Positions 8,881-17,783 of a stretch of DNA of 64,000 nt are shown one piece after another. The DNA is taken from positions 1,426,001-1,490,000 of the forward strand of contig NZ_JAGVQR010000001.1 in the NCBI RefSeq assembly GCF_018275325.1, in the 5' to 3' direction. The notes beneath the pieces are model-generated. The model saw nothing but the letters and a program-made list of their open reading frames with translations, was not told the origin of the DNA and searched no databases. The position numbers and the translations under genes are program-made. Within the stretch, counting starts at the first letter, position 1. Each line of letters opens with the position of its first letter. This DNA comes from Nocardioides palaemonis (lineage in GTDB: Bacteria > Actinomycetota > Actinomycetes > Propionibacteriales > Nocardioidaceae).

Positions 8881-9315
8881 ATGGGCGACGTACTGAGCAG
8901 GGACTCGATCGTGCTGGGCGGGCGGGCCCGCGACCGCGAGGCGGCCATCACCGAGGCGGGCGAGCTGCTCGTGGCGTCGGGCGCGGTGGACGCGTCCTAC
9001 GTCGCGGCGATGCACGAGCGCGAGGGGTCGGTCTCGACCTTCATGGGCAACGGGCTGGCCATCCCGCACGGCACCAACGAGGCGAAGGCGCTGATCAGCC
9101 GGACCGCGATCTCCTTCATCCGCTACGACGAGCCGATCGACTGGAAGGGCAGCCCCGCCCGCTACGTCGTCGGCATCGCCGGGGCCGGCGACGACCACCT
9201 GACCGTGCTCCAGGCGCTGGCCGGCGCCTTCACCGACGACGACCAGATCGCCGCGCTCGACCGGGCACAGACCCCCGACGACGTGCTCGCGGTCCTCGGC
9301 GACGTCAGCACCTGA
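8881..9315 (+). CDS. mtlF: Mannitol PTS enzyme IIA
   Basis: Soluble 144-residue phosphocarrier that passes phosphate from HPr to the EIIB domain of MtlA. It matches the mannitol/fructose EIIA fold along its length, with the active histidine in GLAIPHGTNE (H63). ATG 8881 is preceded by GGAAGAGGAG at 8861-8870, which fixes the start; the reading frame stays open further upstream, but those residues do not resemble the family. With mtlA 175 bases upstream it completes the mannitol permease. Confidence 0.93.
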   Translation: MGDVLSRDSIVLGGRARDREAAITEAGELLVASGAVDASYVAAMHEREGSVSTFMGNGLAIPHGTNEAKALISRTAISFIRYDEPIDWKGSPARYVVGIAGAGDDHLTVLQALAGAFTDDDQIAALDRAQTPDDVLAVLGDVST

Positions 9316-9336
9316 CCCCACCCCACGACCCGAGCG

Positions 9337-9370
9337 ACGGGCCTCCGCCGGACCACCGGCGGGGGCCCGT
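9337..9370. terminator. Bidirectional terminator between mtlF and the oxidoreductase gene
   Basis: A 15-bp stem (9337-9351 with 9356-9370) contains a single G-U wobble and a 4-base loop. It lies between two convergent genes and can serve both. Confidence 0.75.
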
Positions 9371-9375
9371 TCGCG

Positions 9376-11493
9376 TCAGCAGGCGGTGACGGCCACCGGA
9401 ACGCCGTTGAGCGCGGCGTTGCCCGAGACGTCGAGCAGCTCGGGGTCGGTCAGGTCGTTGACCGAGACGCCCGGGACGTCGCGGCTGCGGCCCATCAGCA
9501 CGCCCTCGCGGGCGTGGCCGTAGCCGTGGGGGAGCGAGACCACGCCCGGCATCAGGTCGTCGGTGGCGGCCACCTCGACCTCGACCGAGCCGACCCGCGA
9601 CGTGACCCGGACCCGGGCGCCGTCGACGAGGTCGCGCGCGGCCAGGTCCGCGGGGTTCATCAGCAGCTGGTGGCGCGGGCGGCCGCGGGTGAGCCGCTCG
9701 GAGTTGTGCATCCACGAGTTGCAGTCCTGCTTGTGGCGTCGCCCGATCAGCAGCAGGTCGTCGGTCGTCGGGACGTCGGCGGCGTCGAGGCGCCGGACGT
9801 CGGCGACCACGAGGTCCGGAGCGAGGTCGAGACGTCGGTCCTTCGTGCGCAGCCGCTCGGGGAGCTGCCCGGCCCGCAGCGGCCCGAGGTCGATGCCGGA
9901 CGGGCGGGCCCGCAGCTTCTTCAGCGTCACCCCGCTGGAGCCGCGTCGCAGCAGCTGGCCGACGAGGAAGGTGGGGCTGGCGGTCAGCCGGGCGCGCTGG
10001 ACCAGACGCTTCTTGAGCGGCGCCTTCCGGCTCAGCCGCGCGGTGGTGCGCAGGGTGATCTCGCGGAAGATCTCCCAGTCGTGGCGCTGGTCGGCCTCCT
10101 TCTCGAAGACCGCGGGGGTGAAGCGCGCGGTGTCGCGCACGGCCAGCAGGTGGAAGACCAGGTCGTAGTGGTCGCGCTCGAGCGCGGTCGTCGGCGGCAG
10201 GATCACGTCGGCGTGGCGGGTGGTCTCGTTGACGTAGATGTCGACCGCCGCCATGAAGTCGAGGCCGGCCAGCGCGGTGTCGAGCCGCCCGCCGTCGGGC
10301 GTGGACAGCACCGGGTTGCCGGCCACGGTCAGCATCGCCCGCACCTGCCCCTCGCCGGGCGTCTCGATCTCCTCGCGCAGCGCCGACACCGGCAGCTCGC
10401 CGGCGGTCTCCGGGAGGCCACGCACGCGCGAGCGCCAGGCGTCGTGGTGGCCCCGGCCGATCAGGCCCGTGCCGACCGCGTCGATCGCGGGGGAGGTGAA
10501 CATCGCGCCGCCGACCCGGTCCAGGTTGCCGGTGAGGACGTTGAGGCAGTTGACCGCCCACTGGCACACGGTGCCCCACGGTCCGGCCGAGACGCCGATG
10601 CGGCTGTAGGCGACACCGCCGTCGGCGGCGGCGAGCGCCCGGGCCAGGCGGCGTACGTCGTCGGCCGGGAGGCCGCTGACCTCCTCGGCGCGCTCGGGGG
10701 TGAAGGGCGCGACGAGGTCGACGACCGCCGCGAGCCCGTCGGCGTACGCCGCGACCGCCGGCGGCTCGGGGGTCTCGGCGGTCAGGACGTGCAGCATCGC
10801 CAGCAGCACCCACGCGTCGGTGCCGGGGCGGACGAAGTGGTGCTCGTCGGCGACCTTCGCGGTCTCGGTGCGGCGTGGGTCGAGCACGACCATCCGCCCG
10901 CCGCGGGCGCGCAGGTCGCGGACCCGCTGCGGGAAGTCGGGCACGGTCATCAGCGACCCGTTGGACGCCATCGGGTTGGCGCCGACGACGAGGAAGAACG
11001 ACGTCCGGTCGATGTCCGGGACCGGCAGGAGCAGCTGGTGCCCGAACATCAGGTGCCCGACGAGCTGGTGGGGGAGCTGGTCGACCGAGGTCGCGGAGTA
11101 GCGGTTGCGGGTCCGGAACGACTTGAACATCGCGGTGCCGTGGGTCATCGACCCGAGGCTGTGCGCGTTGGGGTTGCCGAGGTAGACGCCGAGCGCGTCG
11201 TCACCGTGCTCCTCGATCACCCGGGCCAGGTTGTCGGCGACCAGGTCGAACGCCTCGTCCCAGCCGATCTCCTCCCAGCCCGACCCGACGCGACGCACCG
11301 GACGGCGCAGCCGGTCGGGGTCGGCGTAGACGTCCGCGATGGCGACGCCCTTGGGGCACACGTGGCCGCGCGACAGCGGGTCGGCCGGGTTGCCGCGCAC
11401 GCCGACGACGTCGCGCCCCTCGATCGTGAGCTCGAGGCCGCAGATGGCCTCGCACAGGTTGCACACGCCGATCCGCTTCTCACCGCTCGCCAT
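9376..11493 (-). CDS. Molybdopterin-dependent oxidoreductase with 4Fe-4S site
   Basis: A 705-residue member of the DMSO-reductase/formate-dehydrogenase superfamily. The N-terminus has the iron-sulfur motif CNLCEAICG followed by HVCPKG (cysteines 11, 14, 18 and 46). Molybdopterin-binding domains follow (GANPMASNGS, GGRMVVLDPRRTETA), and the C-terminus is a molydopterin-dinucleotide-binding barrel (LLMNPADLAARDLVDG, SLPHGYG). No twin-arginine signal is seen, so it is probably cytosolic. It stands alone: no electron-transfer subunit, chaperone or cofactor gene is adjacent, so substrate and partner cannot be named. I took ATG 11493 because the family starts just before the first cysteine motif. 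Confidence 0.88.
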   Translation of the reverse strand: MASGEKRIGVCNLCEAICGLELTIEGRDVVGVRGNPADPLSRGHVCPKGVAIADVYADPDRLRRPVRRVGSGWEEIGWDEAFDLVADNLARVIEEHGDDALGVYLGNPNAHSLGSMTHGTAMFKSFRTRNRYSATSVDQLPHQLVGHLMFGHQLLLPVPDIDRTSFFLVVGANPMASNGSLMTVPDFPQRVRDLRARGGRMVVLDPRRTETAKVADEHHFVRPGTDAWVLLAMLHVLTAETPEPPAVAAYADGLAAVVDLVAPFTPERAEEVSGLPADDVRRLARALAAADGGVAYSRIGVSAGPWGTVCQWAVNCLNVLTGNLDRVGGAMFTSPAIDAVGTGLIGRGHHDAWRSRVRGLPETAGELPVSALREEIETPGEGQVRAMLTVAGNPVLSTPDGGRLDTALAGLDFMAAVDIYVNETTRHADVILPPTTALERDHYDLVFHLLAVRDTARFTPAVFEKEADQRHDWEIFREITLRTTARLSRKAPLKKRLVQRARLTASPTFLVGQLLRRGSSGVTLKKLRARPSGIDLGPLRAGQLPERLRTKDRRLDLAPDLVVADVRRLDAADVPTTDDLLLIGRRHKQDCNSWMHNSERLTRGRPRHQLLMNPADLAARDLVDGARVRVTSRVGSVEVEVAATDDLMPGVVSLPHGYGHAREGVLMGRSRDVPGVSVNDLTDPELLDVSGNAALNGVPVAVTAC

Positions 11494-11607
11494 GCGGCCG
11501 ATCGTGCCACCCTCCGCAGAGGTGGTGACACGCCCGCGCCGGTGGGGGGAGACTCCACGGCGCTCCGCCCCGCCCGGGGCGGGACCGCCGACAGAACGGA
11601 GCACGTG

Positions 11608-11871
11608 ATGGGATTCGGAGGGCCGATCGGCCTCATCGTCATCGGACTGATCCTCGCGCTGGCCTTCAACGACCAGCAGGTCGGTCCGCTCGAGATCCCC
11701 ACCATCGGCTGGATCCTCGTCCTGGCCGGTGCGCTGTGGCTGGTGCTGACGCTCGTCCAGCAGAACACCCGGCGCCGCCACACGACGACCGCCACGACGA
11801 CCGACGCCCAGGGTCGCCAGGCCACGACCCAGCGCACCAGCGAGTCCGACCCGCCGCCGCCGGCGGTGTGA
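11608..11871 (+). CDS. Small two-helix membrane protein (DUF6458-like)
   Basis: An 87-residue protein with two hydrophobic helices (about 5-21 and 33-50), then a hydrophilic tail with many Thr, Arg and Gln that ends in five prolines. The start MGFGGPIGLIVIGLILALA and the length fit DUF6458, a family of unknown function common in actinobacteria. A GGAG element precedes the ATG. It is divergent from the molybdopterin oxidoreductase across 114 bases; nothing indicates that they work together. Confidence 0.75.
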   Translation: MGFGGPIGLIVIGLILALAFNDQQVGPLEIPTIGWILVLAGALWLVLTLVQQNTRRRHTTTATTTDAQGRQATTQRTSESDPPPPAV

Positions 11872-11874
11872 TCA

Positions 11875-11925
11875 CCCCGCGGCGTTCTCCTCCTCCGCTT
11901 CGCTCCTCCGGACAACGCCGCGGGG
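11875..11925 (+). terminator. Long stem-loop after the small membrane protein gene
   Basis: A perfect 12-bp stem (11875-11886 with 11914-11925) begins four bases after the stop codon and encloses a 27-base pyrimidine-rich loop. A likely terminator that insulates rpsO. Confidence 0.6.
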
Positions 11926-11955
11926 ACCCCGTTCCTTCGGAGAGGCTGCTGGTCT

Positions 11956-11987
11956 GCCGGACGCGCGGATTGGCCCGCGCGTCCGGC
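11956..11987 (+). promoter_or_regulatory. Hairpin in the rpsO upstream region
   Basis: A perfect 12-bp inverted repeat (11956-11967 with 11976-11987) with an 8-base loop lies about 120 bases before rpsO. A TATGCT element at 11995-12000 could be a -10 box just after it, in which case the hairpin is upstream DNA symmetry, not mRNA leader. It could instead be a second terminator. Confidence 0.4.
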
Positions 11988-12108
11988 GCCTCGATATGCT
12001 GCTCCGGTTGCCCACCACGGGTGACACGCCGTCACGACGGCCGCGGAACCAGAGTGCCCCGGTGAACAGGCCCGGGCGCGCCGCGCAACGAGAGCCGAAG
12101 GAGCCCCC

Positions 12109-12384
12109 ATGTCGATTGGTACCGACGCGGAGACCAAGAAGAAGATCATCGCCGAGTACGCCCTGACCGAGGGTGACACCGGTTCGCCCGAGGTGCAGAT
12201 CGCGCTGCTCAGCCACCGCATCGCCCACCTCACCGAGCACCTCAAGCAGCACAAGCACGACCACCACAGCCGTCGTGGCCTGCTCCTGCTCGTCGGCCAG
12301 CGCCGTCGCCTGCTGAACTACCTGCAGAAGACCGAGATCGAGCGCTACCGCTCGATCGTCGAGCGCCTCGGCCTCCGCCGCTGA
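12109..12384 (+). CDS. rpsO: 30S ribosomal protein S15
   Basis: A 91-residue primary 16S rRNA-binding protein of the small ribosomal subunit platform. The sequence has the S15 hallmarks [33 protein letters not shown] and the C-terminal [23 protein letters not shown]. An AAGGAG ribosome-binding site sits just before the ATG. rpsO followed by pnp is a conserved order in bacteria. A strong stem-loop after rpsO (12392-12425) suggests that the two may be partly uncoupled by termination or RNA processing. Confidence 0.98.
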   Translation: MSIGTDAETKKKIIAEYALTEGDTGSPEVQIALLSHRIAHLTEHLKQHKHDHHSRRGLLLLVGQRRRLLNYLQKTEIERYRSIVERLGLRR

Positions 12385-12391
12385 TCACGGA

Positions 12392-12425
12392 TCGGGCGAC
12401 CTCCCGGACACGGGAGGTCGCCCGA
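12392..12425 (+). terminator. Stem-loop after rpsO
   Basis: A perfect 15-bp stem (12392-12406 with 12411-12425) with a GACA loop begins seven bases after the rpsO stop. In E. coli the rpsO-pnp interval carries both a terminator and RNase processing sites; a similar role is likely. Confidence 0.75.
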
Positions 12426-12539
12426 GCCGCATCCGGCTCCGGGCCGCGCTAGTCTCGGCCCAGACGCCCTGCGTCACGCACAACTGAACAACCACAGATC
12501 CAGGAGCGACCCGCGCACCCGGCTCGGTCCTCGGTAGTG

Positions 12540-12650
12540 GCTCTCAGGTGCCCCGCTCAGCGGGTGCCGCACCTGCGGGCCTCGATCGAAGACCGGCACC
12601 TCATGCGGCGTCGCGGATCGCTCCGCGAAGAGAAAGCAGATCCTGCTTCC
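12540..12650 (+). promoter_or_regulatory. Structured leader of pnp
   Basis: The 110 bases before the pnp ATG hold three small hairpins: CCCGCTCAGCGGG near 12551-12563, TCGCGGA-TCGC-TCCGCGA at 12611-12628, and AAGCAG-ATC-CTGCTT at 12634-12648. The last stops two bases before the start codon, so it should affect ribosome access. PNPase controls its own synthesis through its leader in E. coli, and the rpsO-pnp transcript is processed in Streptomyces; applying that here is inference. Confidence 0.5.
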
Positions 12651-14888
12651 ATGAGTGAACCCATCATCTCCGCTGTCGAGACCGTCATCGACAACGGTTC
12701 CTTCGGCAAGCGCACGGTCAAGTTCGAGACCGGCCTGCTCGCCCGCCAGGCGGCCGGCGCCGTCACGGCGTACCTCGACGACGAGACCATGCTCCTGTCG
12801 GCGACCACCGCGGGCAAGACGCCCAAGGACCACTTCGACTTCTTCCCGCTCACGATCGACGTCGAGGAGCGGATGTACGCCGTGGGCCAGATCCCCGGCT
12901 CGTTCTTCCGGTCCGAGGGCCGCCCGGGCGAGGACGCGATCCTCACCTGCCGCCTGATCGACCGCCCGCTGCGCCCGACCTTCAAGAAGGGCCTGCGCAA
13001 CGAGGTCCAGGTCGTCATCACCGTCATGGCGCTCGACCCGAACATGCCCTACGACGTGCTGGCCATCAACGCCGCGTCCATGTCGACCCAGCTCTCCGGC
13101 CTGCCGTTCTCCGGCCCGGTCGGCGGCGTGCGCGTCGCGCTGATCGACGGCCAGTGGGTCGCCTTCCCGACCCACCAGCAGCTCGAGTCGGCCGTCTTCG
13201 ACATGGTCGTCGCCGGTCGCGTCACCGAGTCGGGCGACGTCGCGATCATGATGGTCGAGGCCGAGGCCCCCGAGGACACCTACACCCTCATCCAGGGTGG
13301 CGCCCAGGCGCCCACTGAGGAGGTCGTGGCCGGTGGCCTCGACGCCGCGAAGCCCTTCATCAAGCAGCTGTGCGAGGCACAGTCGCAGCTCGCCGCCGAG
13401 GCCGCCAAGCCGGTCGAGGAGTTCCCGATCTTCCTCGACTACGAGGACGACGCCTACGCCGCCGTCGAGGCCGCCGCGAAGGCCGACCTGACCGCCGCGA
13501 TGCAGATCGGCGACAAGCAGGAGCGCGAGACCCGCACCGACGAGCTCAAGGTCGCCCTGCTCGAGAAGCTCGGCGCCCAGTTCGAGGGCCGTGAGAAGGA
13601 GATCGGCGCGGCGTTCCGCTCGGTCACCAAGGCGGTCGTGCGCGAGCGCGTGCTGCGCGACAAGATCCGCATCGACGGTCGCGGCCTCGCCGACATCCGT
13701 CCGCTGCACGCCGAGGTCGGCGTGATCCCGCGGGTCCACGGCTCCTCGCTCTTCGAGCGTGGCGAGACCCAGATCCTGGGCGTCACCACCCTCGACATGC
13801 TCAAGATGGAGCAGCAGCTCGACACGCTGTCGCCGGAGAAGCACCGCCGCTACATGCACAAGTACGTCTTCCCGCCGTTCTCCACCGGTGAGACCGGCCG
13901 CGTCGGCTCGCCGAAGCGTCGCGAGGTCGGCCACGGTGCGCTCGCCCGCCGCGCGCTCCTGCCGGTGCTGCCCTCGCGCGAGGAGTTCCCCTACGCGATC
14001 CGCCAGCTGTCCGAGGCCATGGGCTCCAACGGCTCCACCTCGATGGGCTCGGTCTGCGCCTCGACCCTCGCCCTGCTGCAGGCCGGCGTGCCGCTGAAGG
14101 CGTCCGTCGCGGGCATCGCGATGGGCCTCATCTCCGACCAGGTCGACGGCGAGACCCGCTACGTCGCGCTGACCGACATCCTCGGCGCCGAGGACGCGTT
14201 CGGCGACATGGACTTCAAGGTCGCCGGCACCCGCGAGTTCGTCACCGCGCTCCAGCTCGACACCAAGCTCGACGGCATCCCGGCCGAGGTGCTCGCCGGC
14301 GCGCTGACCCAGGCCCGCGACGCGCGCCTGGCGATCCTCGACGTGATGGCCGAGGCCATCGACGCGCCGGAGGAGATGTCGGTCCACGCGCCGCGCATCA
14401 TCACCATCCGCGTGCCCGTCGACAAGATCGGCGAGGTGATCGGTCCCAAGGGCAAGGTCATCAACCAGATCCAGGACGACACGGGCGCGACGCTGTCCAT
14501 CGAGGACGACGGCACGGTCTACATCGGCGCGACCAACGGCGAGGCCGCCGAGGCCGCCAAGGCCGCGGTCAACGCGATCGCCAACCCGACCATGCCCGAG
14601 GTCGGCGAGCGCTACCTCGGCACGGTCGTCAAGACGACCAACTTCGGTGCGTTCGTCTCGCTGCTCCCGGGCAAGGACGGCCTGCTGCACATCAGCAAGC
14701 TGCGCGCCCTGGCCGGCGGCAAGCGCGTCGAGGCCGTCGAGGACGTCCTGTCGGTCGGCCAGAAGGTCCAGGTCTCGATCGCCGAGATCGACGACCGCGG
14801 CAAGCTCTCGCTGGTCCCGGTCGTCGAGGACGAGGGCGGCTCGGACGAGTCGTCCGAGGCCGACGTCGAGGCCACCGACGCCGAGTGA
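12651..14888 (+). CDS. pnp: Polyribonucleotide nucleotidyltransferase (PNPase)
   Basis: Phosphorolytic 3'-5' exoribonuclease and RNA-tailing enzyme, 745 residues, close to the Streptomyces enzyme in length. It shows two RNase PH-like domains: the first includes [20 protein letters not shown], and the second includes the [11 protein letters not shown] segment and the catalytic-face motif [16 protein letters not shown] domain ([20 protein letters not shown]) and an S1 domain ([15 protein letters not shown]) follow, with an acidic tail. ATG 12651 gives the family N-terminus; residues readable upstream do not match and fall in the structured leader. A near-identical order with rpsO supports the call. 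Confidence 0.98.
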   Translation: MSEPIISAVETVIDNGSFGKRTVKFETGLLARQAAGAVTAYLDDETMLLSATTAGKTPKDHFDFFPLTIDVEERMYAVGQIPGSFFRSEGRPGEDAILTCRLIDRPLRPTFKKGLRNEVQVVITVMALDPNMPYDVLAINAASMSTQLSGLPFSGPVGGVRVALIDGQWVAFPTHQQLESAVFDMVVAGRVTESGDVAIMMVEAEAPEDTYTLIQGGAQAPTEEVVAGGLDAAKPFIKQLCEAQSQLAAEAAKPVEEFPIFLDYEDDAYAAVEAAAKADLTAAMQIGDKQERETRTDELKVALLEKLGAQFEGREKEIGAAFRSVTKAVVRERVLRDKIRIDGRGLADIRPLHAEVGVIPRVHGSSLFERGETQILGVTTLDMLKMEQQLDTLSPEKHRRYMHKYVFPPFSTGETGRVGSPKRREVGHGALARRALLPVLPSREEFPYAIRQLSEAMGSNGSTSMGSVCASTLALLQAGVPLKASVAGIAMGLISDQVDGETRYVALTDILGAEDAFGDMDFKVAGTREFVTALQLDTKLDGIPAEVLAGALTQARDARLAILDVMAEAIDAPEEMSVHAPRIITIRVPVDKIGEVIGPKGKVINQIQDDTGATLSIEDDGTVYIGATNGEAAEAAKAAVNAIANPTMPEVGERYLGTVVKTTNFGAFVSLLPGKDGLLHISKLRALAGGKRVEAVEDVLSVGQKVQVSIAEIDDRGKLSLVPVVEDEGGSDESSEADVEATDAE

Positions 14889-14910
14889 CCTGACCCACCC
14901 GCTCCACCCG

Positions 14911-14940
14911 CGACCGGCCGGCCGTCAGGCCGGCCGGTCG
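14911..14940 (+). terminator. Terminator after pnp
   Basis: A perfect 13-bp stem (14911-14923 with 14928-14940) with a GTCA loop starts 22 bases after the pnp stop. Pyrimidine-rich CCACCCCTG/CTCCACC repeats follow, up to the next gene. Confidence 0.75.
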
Positions 14941-14998
14941 TGGCGTTCCACCCCTGTTCCACCTCCGCTCCACCCCTGCTCCACCCGGAAGGACCCCC

Positions 14999-16306
14999 GT
15001 GCAGAAGAACGGCACCACCCGCACCCTCCACACCGTCAAGGACGACGACGGGACGGTGACCTCCCGCGTGCGGCGCACCGTCCTGCCGAGCGGACTGCGG
15101 ATCGTCACCGAGCAGATGGCCGGGTCGCGCTCGGCGAGCATCGGCGTGTGGGTCGACGTCGGCTCGCGCGACGAGACGCCGGCCCTGCACGGCTGCTCGC
15201 ACTTCCTCGAGCACCTGCTCTTCAAGGGCACGCCCGAGCGCTCGGCGATGGAGATCTCGGTCGCGCTCGACGCCGTCGGCGGGGAGTTCAACGCCTTCAC
15301 CACCAAGGAGTACACGGTCTTCCACGCCCGGGTCCTCGACCAGGACCTGCCCACGGCCGTCGACGTGCTCGGCGACATGGTGGTCGCCTCGACGATCGCC
15401 GAGGCGGACGTCGAGGCCGAGCGCGACGTGATCCTCGACGAGATCGCGATGCACGACGACGACCCCGACGACGTGGTCCACAACCTCTTCGCCGCCCAGG
15501 CCTGGGGCGAGAGCCCCCTGGGCCGGCCGATCGCCGGCACCGAGGCGTCCATCAGCGCGATGACCCGCGCGCAGATCCACCGCTTCTACCGCCGCCACTA
15601 CCGCCCCGACACCATGGTCGTCTCGGTCGCCGGCAACGTCGAGCACACCGCCGTGGTCCGCCAGGTCGTCAAGGCCTTCGGGCGCGGCGGGTTCCTCGAC
15701 ACCGAGTCCGAGCCGACGCTCTCGCAGCAGTCCGAGAAGGCGCGCAAGGTGCAGGCGGGGGAGTCGCGCACCGTCCGCCCACAGGAGCAGGTCAACCTCG
15801 TCCTCGGCGTCAAGGGCCTCACCCGCACCGACCCCCGGCGCTACGCCCTCGGCGTGCTCAACACGGCGCTCGGCGGCGGTACGTCGTCGCGGCTCTTCCA
15901 GGAGGTGCGCGAGCACCGCGGCCTGGCCTACTCGGTCTACTCCTTCGCCACCCACCACGCCGACGCCGGCGTGGTCGGGGTGTCCGTGGGTTGCCTGCCC
16001 GGGAAGTACGACGCCGTGCTGGAGACGGTGCGCGCCGAGCTCGCCAAGGTGGCCGCGGACGGCCTCACCGCGGAGGAGCTCGAGCGGGGCAAGGGCCAGC
16101 TCAAGGGCGGCCTGGTGCTCGGCCTGGAGGACTCCGGCTCGCGGATGTCACGCATCGGCAAGGCCGAGCTGGTTTTCGACGAGCTGCTGACCATCGACGA
16201 GGTCGTCGAGCGGATCGAGGCCGTCACGCTCGACGACGTCGCCACGCTCGCCCGGGACCTGTTCACCCAGCCCGAGCTGCTCGCCGTGGTGGGTCCGCAG
16301 GCCTAG
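14999..16306 (+). CDS. M16 family zinc metallopeptidase (processing-peptidase-like)
   Basis: A 435-residue, one-chain member of the pitrilysin/mitochondrial processing peptidase family. It has the inverted zinc motif HFLEH (H68, E71, H72) and the distal ligand E148 in LDEIAMHDD, exactly 76 residues after H72. The second half (about 220-435) is the non-catalytic M16 repeat, with the R/Y-type motif GLAYSVYSF. It starts at GTG 14999 behind a GGAAGGAC site. It lies after pnp, an order common in actinobacteria. The substrate is unknown. The TAG stop overlaps the stop of the convergent methyltransferase gene. Confidence 0.93.
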   Translation: MQKNGTTRTLHTVKDDDGTVTSRVRRTVLPSGLRIVTEQMAGSRSASIGVWVDVGSRDETPALHGCSHFLEHLLFKGTPERSAMEISVALDAVGGEFNAFTTKEYTVFHARVLDQDLPTAVDVLGDMVVASTIAEADVEAERDVILDEIAMHDDDPDDVVHNLFAAQAWGESPLGRPIAGTEASISAMTRAQIHRFYRRHYRPDTMVVSVAGNVEHTAVVRQVVKAFGRGGFLDTESEPTLSQQSEKARKVQAGESRTVRPQEQVNLVLGVKGLTRTDPRRYALGVLNTALGGGTSSRLFQEVREHRGLAYSVYSFATHHADAGVVGVSVGCLPGKYDAVLETVRAELAKVAADGLTAEELERGKGQLKGGLVLGLEDSGSRMSRIGKAELVFDELLTIDEVVERIEAVTLDDVATLARDLFTQPELLAVVGPQA

Positions 16307-16818
16307 CGCCGGCCGATGAGGCCGATGACCGGGGGAGCCTTCTGCTCCACCACGCTGACGCGGAACCCGCCGCGCAGCAGGTTCTCCGAGGCCTTCTTCA
16401 CGATGTTGGGCACCAGCTCGGGGCGCGCCGCCTCGTAGAACAGGTAGACCGCGCCGCCGGGCACGACCCGCTCGTGCAGCAGCGCGATCTCGTCGTCGCA
16501 GGCGCGGACCCAGAAGAGGTTCACGTTGAACGCGAACACCTTGTTGAGCCGCTTCACCGGCACCCGCAGCGTGGCGAGGTCGATCTGGCGCACGACGAGC
16601 CGGCCGGCGTCGACGTACTGCTGGTTGCGGCGCTTGGTCCGGTCGACGCCCGACTCGGAGCGGTCGATCGCGAACAGCTTGCCGGTCTCCAGCTTGCTGC
16701 AGATCGCCTCGGCGCCGGCGCCGGGGCCGCAGCCGATCTCCAGGACCTGGTCGCCCGGCTGGACGTCCATGAGGTCGACGGCCCACTTGATGCGCGGCGG
16801 GATGGTCGAGGTCGGCAT
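16303..16818 (-). CDS. Class I SAM-dependent methyltransferase
   Basis: A 171-residue Rossmann-fold methyltransferase. Motif I is VLEIGCGPGAGAEAI (near residue 25), followed by an acidic motif II in LFAIDRSES and a FNVNLFW segment at the motif IV position. There is no extra substrate domain, so the target (small molecule or other) cannot be inferred. The stop codon shares two bases with that of the convergent M16 peptidase gene. Confidence 0.85.
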   Translation of the reverse strand: MPTSTIPPRIKWAVDLMDVQPGDQVLEIGCGPGAGAEAICSKLETGKLFAIDRSESGVDRTKRRNQQYVDAGRLVVRQIDLATLRVPVKRLNKVFAFNVNLFWVRACDDEIALLHERVVPGGAVYLFYEAARPELVPNIVKKASENLLRGGFRVSVVEQKAPPVIGLIGRR

Positions 16819-16910
16819 GGCGTACAGACTGCCAGACGGGGGGCAGGGCGTCAGCCACCGCCACCCTCTCGTCGGGGTCGGCGATAGGTTGGGGCCGTGA
16901 GCAGCGCTGA

Positions 16911-17687
<777 letters not shown>

Positions 17688-17693
17688 GCCCGA

Positions 17694-17714
17694 CCCGCCG
17701 GTAACCCCGGCGGG
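17694..17714 (+). terminator. Terminator after dapB
   Basis: An 8-bp perfect stem (17694-17701 with 17707-17714) with a 5-base loop begins six bases after the dapB stop. Confidence 0.6.
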
Positions 17715-17783
17715 ACCGCGTCGTTGGACGGGTAGTCGCCGCGACCCGCTCGGGGGTCCGGCACGTCCCCCGGAGGTACTCCC

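Noticed and set aside
9514..11607. A long + strand frame leading into the small membrane protein gene
   Set aside because: The part before 11608 is antisense to the molybdopterin oxidoreductase; only the last 87 codons look like a protein.
12537..12650. An upstream in-frame extension of pnp
   Set aside because: The residues do not match PNPase and the DNA is better explained as a structured leader.
12474..14690. A 738-codon open frame on the - strand
   Set aside because: It is fully antisense to pnp and is dominated by Asp/Leu/Gly/Val/Arg with no motif.
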